Below are positions 8,733 through 17,745 of a DNA stretch of 64,000 bases, in pieces. Both the position numbers and the translations under genes were made by a program. The stretch is from contig JAEDGW010000001.1 in the NCBI GenBank assembly GCA_016297325.1, forward strand, positions 7,873-71,872. Direction: 5' to 3'. How positions within the stretch are numbered: the stretch's first letter is position 1; each line of letters opens with the position of its first letter. This stretch comes from Coprococcus sp. (GTDB lineage Bacteria > Bacillota > Clostridia > Lachnospirales > Lachnospiraceae). The notes below the pieces were generated by a model that worked only from the letters and a program-made list of their open reading frames with translations, searched no databases and was not told the origin of the DNA.

Positions 8733-11063
8733 TTGGTTAGAGAAGGCTACGTAGAGAAAGTTATATATAAGAATGAAGACAATGGATACGCCGTCTTCGC
8801 TGTTGAGGGCGAGGACGGCGAAGATATTTTTGTGGGGAATCTTCACGGAGTCGCCGAGGGAATATACGTGTCGGCGGAGGGCGAATATGTGGAGCATCCG
8901 ACCTATGATCTCCAGTTCAAATTTACCTCATGTGAGATAAAGATGCCGGATGATATACTCAGTGTGGAGAAGTATCTGGGATCAGGTATCATAAAGGGCG
9001 TCGGCGAAGCTCTTGCGAAGAGGATCGTCAAGAAGTTCAAGATGGATTCCCTCAGGATCATCGAGGAAGAACCGGAGCGCCTTGCGGAGATCAAAGGTAT
9101 ATCTGAGCGGAAGGCGAGGGAGATAGCCATATCCTACAACGAGAAAAAGGATATGCAGGATGCACTCATGTTCCTGACAGGACTCAGCATACCTGTGAAC
9201 CTTGCCGTCAGGATATACAACGAGTACGGTGATGAGGTATATGACATAGTCAGAACAAATCCGTATAGGATAGCAGAGGACATAGCCGGTGTGGGATTCA
9301 GAACAGCGGATGAGATAGCTGACAGACTGGGGATTGGCCGTGATTCCGATTTCAGGATAAGGGCGGCTGTCATGTATGCACTGCTTGGAGCAAACAGGCT
9401 GGGGCATATGTATCTTCCGCAGAAGATGTTGGTGGATAAGACCTATTCACTGCTTATGAATGAATACATGCCATATGATCCCGAACTTGAGATGTCCATA
9501 TGCAATCAGATACTCGAGCTGAGTGTGGCTGGCAAGATAATCATCAAGGAGATCCGCAACACAGCTCATGAGTCTTTTGATGATCAGCTCTCTGATGATG
9601 AGGTGTATGAAGAAGATCTCGATGCGGAGAGCAGTGATGCCGTGGTGAACGCTATATATGCGGCGTCCAATTATTACACGGAGCTGAATTCCGCAAGACT
9701 GCTGAATGAACTGAATATAGATTTCTCAAAGGCAAAACTGAAGATAGACAAGGTAGTCCAGTCCGTTGAGAAGGACGAGCAGATGGAACTGGCAGATTCA
9801 CAGAAGGCAGCCATAAGGAATGCGGTGGATCACGGCGTTGCAGTTATCACCGGAGGCCCGGGTACTGGAAAGACTACCATCATCAATGTTCTTATCAAGA
9901 TATATGAGAGCTTCAGGATGAAGATAGTTCTGGCAGCGCCGACCGGAAGAGCTGCAAAGAGAATCACAGAGGCCACGGGTTATGCCGCCCAGACGATACA
10001 TAGACTTCTTGAGCTCACCGGCGGTGTGGAAGGTGAGGAGACGGCTGCTTATACATTTGCGAGAAATGAGGGCAATCCGCTGGAGGCGGATGTCATCATC
10101 ATAGATGAGATGTCCATGGTTGACAGCGGCATTTTCTATAGTCTGCTGAAGGCTGTAGTGCCGGGTACACGTCTGGTGCTGGTGGGTGATTCAAACCAGC
10201 TCCCCTCTGTTGGACCGGGCAATGTGCTCAAGGACATAATAGCTTCAGACGTATTCAGCGTGTCGGTTCTTGACCGTATATACAGACAGGGTGAGGACAG
10301 CGACATAATAGGCAATGCCCACAAGATAAACGATGGAGTACATATCGAGATAAAGAACAAGAGCAATGATTTCTTCTTTGTCCCGAGGAATGGTTACAAT
10401 GACATCATAGCTGAACTTAAGGTGCTGCTGACCAGACAGCTTCCGAAATATTTCAAGGTGGATTCGACGGATATACAGGTGCTTACGCCTATGAGGAAAT
10501 ACGATCTGGGTGTCGAGAATCTGAACAGGCAGCTCCAGGAAGTCCTGAATCCGGAGAATGCGGGAAAGCCTGAGCACGACAGGGGCGATGTGATATTCAG
10601 ACAGGGCGATAAGGTCATGCAGGTCAAGAATAACTACAAGCAGGAATGGAAGATCATGGATCCGGCAGGCAGATATGCTGTAGAGGAAGGCGTCGGCGTG
10701 TTCAACGGCGATATAGGATTTGTGACGAGTGTGGATGACTTCGATCAGAAGCTTGTGGTCGAGTTTGACGACGGCAGAGTCACGGAATATCCGTACAGTC
10801 AGCTTGATGAGCTTGAGCATGCATTTGCGATAACCATACACAAGTCCCAGGGAAGTGAGTACCCTGTGGTTGTCATTCCTCTTCTCAGGTGTCCGCCGAA
10901 GCTCCTTAACAGGAACCTTCTGTACACGGCTGTCACAAGGGCGAAGCTGAGTGTGGTGGTAGTCGGCAATATCGGGCTTATAAACCATATGATAGATAAT
11001 GAGGATGAGCAGAAGAGATATACGTCATTTGCGGACAGACTGATGGAGATAGCTGAGACTTAG
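8733..11063 (+). CDS. recD2: RecD2-type ATP-dependent DNA helicase
   Basis: A superfamily 1B 5'-3' helicase of about 776 residues. The N-terminal domain has the RecD2 YVEKVIYKNEDNGYAVF start and tandem helix-hairpin-helix motifs (IIKGVGEALAKRIVKKF; IKGISERKAREIA). The motor carries Walker A GGPGTGKTT (~residue 373), Walker B DEMSMVD (~457), motif III QLPSVGPGNVL, the HKSQGSEY motif and motif VI LLYTAVTRAK. RecD2 acts outside RecBCD in repair and recombination in Firmicutes. The start is taken as TTG 8733: AGGAG lies seven bases before it, whereas a TTG at 8709 would place that ribosome site inside the gene. It follows mreB closely and precedes comFC by 19 bases. Confidence 0.93.
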   Translation: MVREGYVEKVIYKNEDNGYAVFAVEGEDGEDIFVGNLHGVAEGIYVSAEGEYVEHPTYDLQFKFTSCEIKMPDDILSVEKYLGSGIIKGVGEALAKRIVKKFKMDSLRIIEEEPERLAEIKGISERKAREIAISYNEKKDMQDALMFLTGLSIPVNLAVRIYNEYGDEVYDIVRTNPYRIAEDIAGVGFRTADEIADRLGIGRDSDFRIRAAVMYALLGANRLGHMYLPQKMLVDKTYSLLMNEYMPYDPELEMSICNQILELSVAGKIIIKEIRNTAHESFDDQLSDDEVYEEDLDAESSDAVVNAIYAASNYYTELNSARLLNELNIDFSKAKLKIDKVVQSVEKDEQMELADSQKAAIRNAVDHGVAVITGGPGTGKTTIINVLIKIYESFRMKIVLAAPTGRAAKRITEATGYAAQTIHRLLELTGGVEGEETAAYTFARNEGNPLEADVIIIDEMSMVDSGIFYSLLKAVVPGTRLVLVGDSNQLPSVGPGNVLKDIIASDVFSVSVLDRIYRQGEDSDIIGNAHKINDGVHIEIKNKSNDFFFVPRNGYNDIIAELKVLLTRQLPKYFKVDSTDIQVLTPMRKYDLGVENLNRQLQEVLNPENAGKPEHDRGDVIFRQGDKVMQVKNNYKQEWKIMDPAGRYAVEEGVGVFNGDIGFVTSVDDFDQKLVVEFDDGRVTEYPYSQLDELEHAFAITIHKSQGSEYPVVVIPLLRCPPKLLNRNLLYTAVTRAKLSVVVVGNIGLINHMIDNEDEQKRYTSFADRLMEIAET

Positions 11064-11082
11064 AACTTTTGGGAGATATGAT

Positions 11083-11790
11083 TTGATAAAAGATATATGT
11101 ATGGATCTTCTCTATCCGAGAAGGTGCGCACTGTGTGATGCGGTGGTTCCATTTGGCGGAGGGCTGATATGCGGCAGGCATAAGGCTCTCCCCTATGTGA
11201 CCGGCCCTTTGTGCATGAAGTGCGGCAAAGAGGTGGATACGGAAGAACAGGAACTATGTTACGACTGTGAGAGACACGTCAGAAATTTCGATAGGGGCTT
11301 CCCGGTTTTCAATTATGAGGAGCCAGTCAAAGCCAGTGTCCTGGCGATAAAATACCACAACAAAAGGGAATACTGTGATTTCTATGGAAGAGAGATGGCG
11401 GAGAAAGTGCGTCCGTATGTCATAAGATATGGTATGGACGGCGTTGCTTATGTGCCGGTTCACAGGAAAAAGCTGAGAGAAAGGGGATACAATCAGGCAA
11501 AAATCCTGGCTGACAGGGTGGCAGAGTCCCTGGGACTTCCCGTACTTGATGGCATTCTTGTGAGAAAGGAATACACATCACCGCAGAAGTCGCTGGACAA
11601 TATTCAGAGAGCAAATAATATAAAGGAGTCCATGGCGATTGTCCGGCTGTATCCGGAACACAGGAATATCCTGCTCATAGACGACATATATACGACCGGT
11701 GTCACTATAGACGTGTGCGCCGGCCTCCTGAGGAAAGCCGGCGCACAGCACGTATATTATTCAACTGTATGTGTTGGAAAGGGAAGATGA
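11083..11790 (+). CDS. comFC: ComFC-like phosphoribosyltransferase-fold competence protein
   Basis: A 235-residue ComF family protein. The N-terminus holds the zinc ribbon (CALC...C...CMKC...CYDC, residues ~13-62) and the C-terminal part a type I phosphoribosyltransferase fold with the PRPP-type loop ILLIDDIYTTGVTI (~200) and the family motif RGYNQAKILA (~135). In transformable bacteria ComFC helps single-stranded DNA uptake or recombination; many non-competent clostridia keep it. The start is TTG 11083 with GGGAG seven bases upstream; the ATG at 11078 is out of frame and stops at once. No comFA helicase is adjacent; the partner here is recD2. Confidence 0.85.
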   Translation: MIKDICMDLLYPRRCALCDAVVPFGGGLICGRHKALPYVTGPLCMKCGKEVDTEEQELCYDCERHVRNFDRGFPVFNYEEPVKASVLAIKYHNKREYCDFYGREMAEKVRPYVIRYGMDGVAYVPVHRKKLRERGYNQAKILADRVAESLGLPVLDGILVRKEYTSPQKSLDNIQRANNIKESMAIVRLYPEHRNILLIDDIYTTGVTIDVCAGLLRKAGAQHVYYSTVCVGKGR

Positions 11791-11791
11791 T

Positions 11792-12769
11792 CTATTCGTC
11801 TTCCGTTTCGTCATTGTTGTCTGCGTAATTCGACACACTTGCAATTTTTTCAGCAATGCTAAGTTTGTGTGGCGCTGAGCTTGCAGCATTGCCGCTTACT
11901 GAACTATCGGAGCTTGCAGACACATCGCTGCCTGCCGAACTATCAGAGCTTGCAGGTGCATCGCTGCCTGTCGAACTATCAGAGCTTGCAGCAGCGTCAC
12001 TGTTTGCCGGATCATCAGAGTTTTCAGATGCGTCGCTGCCTGTCGGATCATCAGAGTCTTCAGCAGCATTGCTGCTCACTGAGTCATCAGAGCTGGCAGC
12101 GACGTCTGCCTCTCCTTCGGCATCCGGAACATCTATATGGAAACTATAGTCATCCTTATCTATCTCTTCTGGAAGATAATTCTTAAATACATGCACATAT
12201 ACAAATGAACAGAGGTATGCGTGAAGACCTATACCAATGAACACTGAAGCACCCATAACATATATATTTGCGTAGCAAAGGAATAAGAAAGCACCGGTTC
12301 CTGCTATAAGAAGCAGAGTCCAAGGGAAATACTTTATTGCCAGCAGAAAGGCGTTTCTTATAGTGACTTTGATCTTGTTGTCAAACTGTGCCTGGAGAGG
12401 AAATACATAGAACACTATAAAAAGGTATGCACAGGTCATGACTGTAAAGATAAGAGTCAGTGCCTTTATGTGGTTTATTATTGAGAAGTACAGGTCAAAT
12501 CCACAGATCCCTCCGGCAACAAGCACGATGAGCCAGAGTACGGTTGACTGTTTGAGATTCTCTTTAAAACTTTTGAAATAGCGTTTGGCTATAGATCCCT
12601 CACCGTATCTGATACACTTCATGCAGGTGTAGTACAGAGCAGTGGTGGAAGCTCCTATGGTAATTATTGGCAAAGAAGTAATTATCCATAAAAAATGTAA
12701 AATAACAATATCGCAGACAACCGTCAGGAAATTGATCACTGGGTTGTCTCCAGAAAATAAACCGTTCAA
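11792..12769 (-). CDS. YesL/DUF624-family membrane protein with Ser/Asp repeat tail
   Basis: A 325-residue protein. The first ~210 residues match the YesL (DUF624) family: MNGLFSGDNPVINFLTVV, a helix followed by LPIITIGASTTALYY, and several further membrane segments with Tyr/Phe-rich ends. YesL homologues lie near sugar-uptake genes, but their function is not settled. The C-terminal ~110 residues are hydrophilic and made of 12-residue repeats of the type SSDSSTGSDAPA, encoded by a 36-bp minisatellite, so tail length probably varies between strains. The gene converges with comFC with a single base between stop codons and no terminator between them. Confidence 0.8.
   Translation of the reverse strand: MNGLFSGDNPVINFLTVVCDIVILHFLWIITSLPIITIGASTTALYYTCMKCIRYGEGSIAKRYFKSFKENLKQSTVLWLIVLVAGGICGFDLYFSIINHIKALTLIFTVMTCAYLFIVFYVFPLQAQFDNKIKVTIRNAFLLAIKYFPWTLLLIAGTGAFLFLCYANIYVMGASVFIGIGLHAYLCSFVYVHVFKNYLPEEIDKDDYSFHIDVPDAEGEADVAASSDDSVSSNAAEDSDDPTGSDASENSDDPANSDAAASSDSSTGSDAPASSDSSAGSDVSASSDSSVSGNAASSAPHKLSIAEKIASVSNYADNNDETEDE
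11879..12100 (-). repeat. 36-bp coding minisatellite in the YesL-like gene
   Basis: Six direct units begin at 11879, 11912, 11948, 11984, 12020 and 12056 with a further half unit at 12092; all but the first are 36 bp. Each encodes 12 residues rich in Ser, Asp and Ala. The period is a multiple of three, so copy-number change keeps the frame. Confidence 0.85.
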
Positions 12770-12823
12770 AATTATTACCTCGCTTTGTTTTATTTTGATG
12801 ATCCTAGCATAATCAGCCTTACA

Positions 12824-12853
12824 ATTATAATATATCTTGTCATAACATTACAA
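12824..12853 (-). promoter_or_regulatory. Predicted promoter of the YesL-like gene
   Basis: Minus strand: TTGTAA (12853-12848), 18-bp spacer, TATAAT (12829-12824), about 55 bases before the start codon at 12769. Confidence 0.5.
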
Positions 12854-12907
12854 TTAAATTTGTATAAACAAAGATATATCCCAGATTGATCAAGGGTTAT
12901 GTCTGCG

Positions 12908-14320
12908 CTATTGGACAAGATCATCTTTTATGAGCGTCTCAAGAGTGGCAACGTCGATGTTTTCCATGGACACGATCCTGGTCGCCTGTTTCGATATGGC
13001 CGATTCCATGAAGTTTCTCACCTCTCTTGCATTTGCAAATGTCTCATCGTGGTGGGCCGCCCTGTCTGCCCAGTAGTTCTTTGCATATTCGTAGGCGTCT
13101 TCATCCAGCTTGTATTCCTGCTTGCTGCACATGCTCTCAAATATCGACATGAGCTCTTCACCTGTGTAGTCCTCAAATGTGATGAATTTGTTGAATCTGG
13201 ACCTGAGTCCCGGGTTGGAGCTCAGGAACTGCTCCATAAGATCAGGGTATCCTGCAACTATCACTATGAGATCATCCCTGTGATCTTCCATGGCTTTGAG
13301 CAGTGTATCCACGGCCTCCTGGCCAAAATCGTTTTCACCCTTTCCGGCGGTCAAGGTGTATGCCTCGTCGATAAAAAGTATTCCGCCGAGTGCTGACTCT
13401 ATGACCTCTGTGGTCTTCACTGCGGTCTGGCCGATGTATCCGACCACAAGTCCGCCGCGGTCAACCTCCACCAGCTGTCCCTTTGACAGGACTCCGAGAC
13501 CTTTGTATATGTCTGCCAGCAGTCTGGCAACGGTTGTCTTTCCTGTTCCCGGATTGCCGGAAAATACAAGGTGGAGTGAGACTGAAGGCTGTTTCATTCC
13601 GTTCTCCTCACGGAGCTTCTTGATCTTTAAGAGGTTTACAAGGTTTGTTATATCCTTTTTCACGCTTTCAAGTCCCGTCATGGAGTTGAGCTCCTCCAGC
13701 AGTGCGTCCACATCCTTGATCTGCTCAGGGGCAGTGCTCTGTGTGGATGTTCCACTGACTGTCTTGTCCGTGGCAGCAGTTTTAGGGAGGGCGTTGTATT
13801 TGTCCAGCAGTGGACTTGGATCATTGGCGTACAGGTTCATGGACTTGAGGTATTTGTCAAGCATCATGCAGTAGCCTGTCAGATGTGCTACCTCTTCGTC
13901 GCTTGTAATGTTGTTGCAGGCGATGAATTCCTGTCCCATGAGTTTGAACATGCGTATGTAATCCCTTGAGCGGTATACGGTCTGTGGATTTGACTTTGCG
14001 CGGAGCAGATCGCCCTGTACAAAGTAGGTCAGCGATCTTGGCGGTTTTGCGGCAAAATCTCCCATGGTCCTCTCGTATTTGAAATTCCTGAAACGTTCCG
14101 TGGTGAAGTGCTGGTTCAGGTACTCCCTCACAAATCTTATCTGGAGTGACAGCTCTGACGCATCGGAGCTTGATAAATATGCAAGAAACTGAAGCAGGTC
14201 AAACTGGAGCATCTCCCTTGTCTTTATGCCGGCTTTCTGGCGTGCGCCGTATCCGTCGTTGTCCAGTGAATCGGCAAATGAGTAACAGTTGTCCAGTTCT
14301 GCTTTGAGTGAATAATTCAT
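12908..14320 (-). CDS. CbbX/SpoVK-like AAA+ ATPase
   Basis: About 470 residues. The C-terminal ~280 residues are a CbbX/SpoVK/EccA-type AAA+ module: Walker A SGNPGTGKTTVARLLA, pore-loop region VDRGGLVVGYIGQTA, Walker B GILFIDEAYTL, sensor 1 IVIVAGYPDLM and the arginine-finger segment NPGLRSRFNKFITF. The N-terminal ~190 residues are helical and not recognised. Such ATPases remodel protein partners (Rubisco activation, sporulation, type VII secretion); the partner here is unknown and no ESX genes are adjacent. ATG 14320 is preferred because AAAGGATGGGG precedes it on the minus strand; an upstream ATG at 14353 has no ribosome site. Confidence 0.85.
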   Translation of the reverse strand: MNYSLKAELDNCYSFADSLDNDGYGARQKAGIKTREMLQFDLLQFLAYLSSSDASELSLQIRFVREYLNQHFTTERFRNFKYERTMGDFAAKPPRSLTYFVQGDLLRAKSNPQTVYRSRDYIRMFKLMGQEFIACNNITSDEEVAHLTGYCMMLDKYLKSMNLYANDPSPLLDKYNALPKTAATDKTVSGTSTQSTAPEQIKDVDALLEELNSMTGLESVKKDITNLVNLLKIKKLREENGMKQPSVSLHLVFSGNPGTGKTTVARLLADIYKGLGVLSKGQLVEVDRGGLVVGYIGQTAVKTTEVIESALGGILFIDEAYTLTAGKGENDFGQEAVDTLLKAMEDHRDDLIVIVAGYPDLMEQFLSSNPGLRSRFNKFITFEDYTGEELMSIFESMCSKQEYKLDEDAYEYAKNYWADRAAHHDETFANAREVRNFMESAISKQATRIVSMENIDVATLETLIKDDLVQ

Positions 14321-14500
14321 TATTGTCCCCATCCTTTCGCAATATATATCCATTGTAAAGCCTTATGGGACTGTAATCAAATAAAGATTTGCGTGGTTAA
14401 TCTATTTATTGTGTCATAATCGCAGTTTGTATGGTAGAATAGCTATTATATGGGCAAATGACGCACATAATATTGAAAAAAGCCGATTGGAGACGGACGG

Positions 14501-15277
14501 ATGAGATTCAGACCATGCATTGATATACACAATGGACAGGTAAAGCAGATAGTTGGAGGAAGCCTTCGTGATGAGGGAGATGTGGCCGAGGAGAATTTCG
14601 TGTCACAGAAGGACGGAGATTTTTTTGCAGAGCTATACAAAAAGTATGGGTTGTCCGGTGGACATATCATATTGCTAAATCCTGCATCCAGTGAGTATTA
14701 CGAGGCTGATGTCAGACAGGCGAAACTGGCTCTTTCGGCGTATCCGGGAGGATTGCAGATAGGCGGAGGGATAAATGCCGGGAATGCAGAGTCATTCATT
14801 GATATGGGGGCGTCCCATGTCATAGCCACATCATTTGTGTTCAAAAATGGCGAGATCAATTACGACAACCTGAGGGATCTTGAACACGCTGTCGGCAGAG
14901 AGCATCTTGTTCTGGACCTGTCATGCAGGAAGAAGGACGGCGAGTATTACATTGTCACTGACAGATGGCAGAAATTCACGAATGTCATCGTTGACCAGGA
15001 CACTCTGGATGAACTGGCGGATCACTGCGATGAGTATCTTATCCATGCCGTGGATGTCGAGGGCAAGGCATCCGGTATAGAGACACATATAGCAGATCTG
15101 CTCGGAAGATGGGGAAAGCTGCCTATGACGTATGCGGGTGGTGTGTCTTCATTTGACGATCTTGACCAGCTGAAAAGTCTTGGAAGGGACAGGATAGATG
15201 TGACGATAGGAAGTGCTCTGGATATATTTGGCGGACATTTGGCATTTCAGGAGATAATAAGGTATATGGAGGGTTAA
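14501..15277 (+). CDS. hisA: Eukaryotic-type HisA isomerase (ProFAR isomerase)
   Basis: A 258-residue TIM barrel that should convert ProFAR to PRFAR, the fourth step of histidine synthesis. It starts MRFRPCIDIHNGQVKQIVGG rather than the usual bacterial MIIIPAIDLK..., and the body (LNPASSEYYEAD, LQIGGGINAGNA, GASHVIATSFVFKNG, HAVDVEGKASGIE, MTYAGGVSSFDDL, DVTIGSALDIFGG) fits the eukaryotic/HIS6-like branch of the family. Both phosphate-binding glycine motifs and the catalytic Asp near each strand end (CIDIH; HAVDVEG) are present. It is not in a his operon: the next gene, two bases on, is a cellulase. A GGAG site lies upstream of ATG 14501. Confidence 0.88.
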   Translation: MRFRPCIDIHNGQVKQIVGGSLRDEGDVAEENFVSQKDGDFFAELYKKYGLSGGHIILLNPASSEYYEADVRQAKLALSAYPGGLQIGGGINAGNAESFIDMGASHVIATSFVFKNGEINYDNLRDLEHAVGREHLVLDLSCRKKDGEYYIVTDRWQKFTNVIVDQDTLDELADHCDEYLIHAVDVEGKASGIETHIADLLGRWGKLPMTYAGGVSSFDDLDQLKSLGRDRIDVTIGSALDIFGGHLAFQEIIRYMEG

Positions 15278-15278
15278 T

Positions 15279-17582
15279 ATGGCGAGAATGAAGAAGATAC
15301 TTGCACTCACGATGGCTGCGGCTATGGGTATGTCCATGCTGGCAGGCTGTGGTGACAAGAAGGATGACGGGGCATCTGAGGCGGCCAGTTCAACTGAGGT
15401 GAGTGAGGCGGCCAGCTCAGAGGCGGCAGAAAGCACTGAGGCCGGGAAAACTGAGGCTGAGAGCAGCACAGAGGCTGAGACAGAAGCAGAGGCACTTGGC
15501 GTACACGATGGAGATACAGTGTTTGAGCTGAATTTCGATGATGACGATGTGGATGGCTGTCTTACATATTTCAATGGTGGACAGGCTGACCTGTCGGTTG
15601 AGAATGGAGAATTGTGTTTTGACATAAAGAGCACAGGTGCTCTGGATTATGCAAATCAGATCTACTATGATGGATTCAGATTGTATGAGGGCTGTGTGTA
15701 TGAATTTTCATTTGACGTACACAGTACAATTGAGAGAGGCCTTCAGTACAGACTTCAGATCAACGGTGGAGATTATCATGCATATGCTATAGATGATATC
15801 ACCATAGGCACGGAGACACAGCATATTACCAAGCAGTTCACGATGGATGAGGATTCAGATCCGGCTCCTAGAATGTGTATGAACCTTGGACATTTTGATA
15901 TTGGAGATGACAAGACACCTCACAAGGTTTATTTTGACAATATAACCCTTAAGGCTGTTGATGCATCGAATGCACAGCAGATCGAGCCGCTTCCTGATCC
16001 ACTTGCGGTGAACATCAACCAGATAGGATACAAGACAGATGCAAAGAAACTTGCCACTATAACTGACAAGGAGGCTGCGAAGTTCCAGGTTATCGATGTG
16101 AATTCGGGCAAGTCTGTGAAGGAAGGCGAGCTTGGAAAGAGAGAGTATGACAGCGGCGCAGGTGGTCTTTATGCGATAGCTGATTTTAGTGATGTCAAGA
16201 CTGCAGGTACATATAAGATCGCACTTGATACTGGAGCTGAGTCATTTGAATTTGTTATAGGTGATGACATATATTCTGACCTGTACAAGGATGTTGTTCT
16301 GATGCTGTATAACCAGAGATGTGGATCAGATCTGGATGAGAGCATATCAGGTGACTTTGCCCACAAGGCGTGCCATACAGGATCGGCTATCATATACGGA
16401 ACAGACACTGCGCTTGATGTATCAGGCGGCTGGCATGATGCCGGTGATTATGGCCGTTATGTAGTTCCGGGAGCAAAGACAGTACAGGATCTTCTTCTCA
16501 CATATCAGGATGCCCCTGAGGTGGCGAAGGATGATGCCATGGGAATACCGGAAAGTGGAAATGGTGTTCCGGATATTCTGGATGAAGCAAGGTATGAGCT
16601 TGACTGGATGCTCAAGATGCAGGACAGCTTAACCGGCGGTGTATACCACAAGGTAACTGGTGAAGTTTTCCCTGAGACTGTTCTGGCGGTTGATGAGACA
16701 GCACAGCTTTTCATATCCCCTATATCAAATGCGTCAACTGGTGATTTTGCAGCTGTTATGGCTAAGGCGTCAGTTGTATATAAGGATTTTGATCCGGATT
16801 TTGCAGCAACATGTCTTGCCGCTGCACAGAAGGCTTGGGATTATCTTGCGGAGCATAGCGAGGATCCAGGTTTCAAGAACGTTGGAGATATTGTCACAGG
16901 TGAGTATCCTGATGGAACAGATGGCGATGAGTATTTCTGGGCTGCCGTTGAGCTGTATGTAGCAACCGGCGATGAGAAATACAACGATTATGTGAAGAGT
17001 GCCATCGATGGATCAAAGACTATAAAGTATGGCCTTGGATGGGCTGATGTAGGATATTATGCAGTTTATGACTATTGCATGAATGTGACGGACTGCGATG
17101 CAGAGAAGGATAAACTTAAGAGTGGTGTTTCAAAGCTTATTGAGAACTACAAAAAGAGCAGCACAGGTGTTACGCTTGGCGGCACTTATGTCTGGGGAAG
17201 CAACATGGTTGTAGCTGATAATGGAATGCTTCTTCTGATGGCATCAAAGGTTCTGGGTGACGAGTCATATGTTGATTATGCTGCAGACCAGCTCAACTAT
17301 ATTCTTGGAAGGAATGCAGTCAGCTACTGTTATGTAACAGGTTATGGTTCGCGTTCGCCTCTGCATACACACCACAGACCATCAGAGGTTCTGGACAAGT
17401 CTATGCCTGGAATGCTGGTAGGCGGTGCGGATTCGAATCTTGAGGATTCCTATGCAAAGGCAGTTCTGTTCGGACTTCCTGGAGAGAGATGTTATGCGGA
17501 CAACGCACAGAGCTATTCATGTAACGAAGTAACGATATATTGGAACTCACCACTTATATATCTTATAGCAAACTTCAAATAG
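15279..17582 (+). CDS. Lipid-anchored GH9 cellulase with CBM4/9-like module
   Basis: 767 residues. A lipoprotein signal with lipobox LAGC (Cys ~24) is followed by a Glu/Ala/Ser/Thr linker (~25-75), a CBM4/9-like carbohydrate-binding domain (~80-225), the Ig-like CelD_N domain (~240-330, VNINQIGYKTDAKKLATI) and a GH9 catalytic domain (~335-760). The nucleophile/base motif DAGDYGRY (~residue 387), the HTHHRPS motif and the catalytic acid in SCNEVTIYWNSPLIYL (~749) are intact, so it should be an active inverting endoglucanase or cellodextrinase. Lipid anchoring places it on the outer face of the membrane, which suits trimming of oligosaccharides near the cell. GGAGGG precedes ATG 15279, just after the hisA stop. 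Confidence 0.92.
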   Translation: MARMKKILALTMAAAMGMSMLAGCGDKKDDGASEAASSTEVSEAASSEAAESTEAGKTEAESSTEAETEAEALGVHDGDTVFELNFDDDDVDGCLTYFNGGQADLSVENGELCFDIKSTGALDYANQIYYDGFRLYEGCVYEFSFDVHSTIERGLQYRLQINGGDYHAYAIDDITIGTETQHITKQFTMDEDSDPAPRMCMNLGHFDIGDDKTPHKVYFDNITLKAVDASNAQQIEPLPDPLAVNINQIGYKTDAKKLATITDKEAAKFQVIDVNSGKSVKEGELGKREYDSGAGGLYAIADFSDVKTAGTYKIALDTGAESFEFVIGDDIYSDLYKDVVLMLYNQRCGSDLDESISGDFAHKACHTGSAIIYGTDTALDVSGGWHDAGDYGRYVVPGAKTVQDLLLTYQDAPEVAKDDAMGIPESGNGVPDILDEARYELDWMLKMQDSLTGGVYHKVTGEVFPETVLAVDETAQLFISPISNASTGDFAAVMAKASVVYKDFDPDFAATCLAAAQKAWDYLAEHSEDPGFKNVGDIVTGEYPDGTDGDEYFWAAVELYVATGDEKYNDYVKSAIDGSKTIKYGLGWADVGYYAVYDYCMNVTDCDAEKDKLKSGVSKLIENYKKSSTGVTLGGTYVWGSNMVVADNGMLLLMASKVLGDESYVDYAADQLNYILGRNAVSYCYVTGYGSRSPLHTHHRPSEVLDKSMPGMLVGGADSNLEDSYAKAVLFGLPGERCYADNAQSYSCNEVTIYWNSPLIYLIANFK

Positions 17583-17656
17583 AGAAAATTTAAGAATATG
17601 TAACTATCATTGACAATATATATTTGTTATATATGATTGATAGTGGAATTAATGGC

Positions 17657-17700
17657 ATAAGTCAGAGATATCGCCCAGAAAAAGCGGTGTCTCTGGCTTA
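17657..17700 (+). promoter_or_regulatory. Hairpin in the gap before the GtrA-YfhO gene
   Basis: AAGTCAGAGATATCGC pairs with GCGGTGTCTCTGGCTT around a nine-base loop, with G-U pairs allowed. No T-run follows, so this is either a weak terminator for the cellulase gene or a leader structure for the next gene. An imperfect AT-rich inverted repeat lies just upstream (about 17600-17645). Confidence 0.4.
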
Positions 17701-17745
17701 ATGCGTATCTAAGAACGAGGGTATGTAAGGAAACAGGACGGGATT

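Noticed and set aside
11856..12186. Long plus-strand repeat frames opposite the YesL-like tail
   Set aside because: They are mirror images of the 36-bp coding repeat on the minus strand, without ribosome sites.
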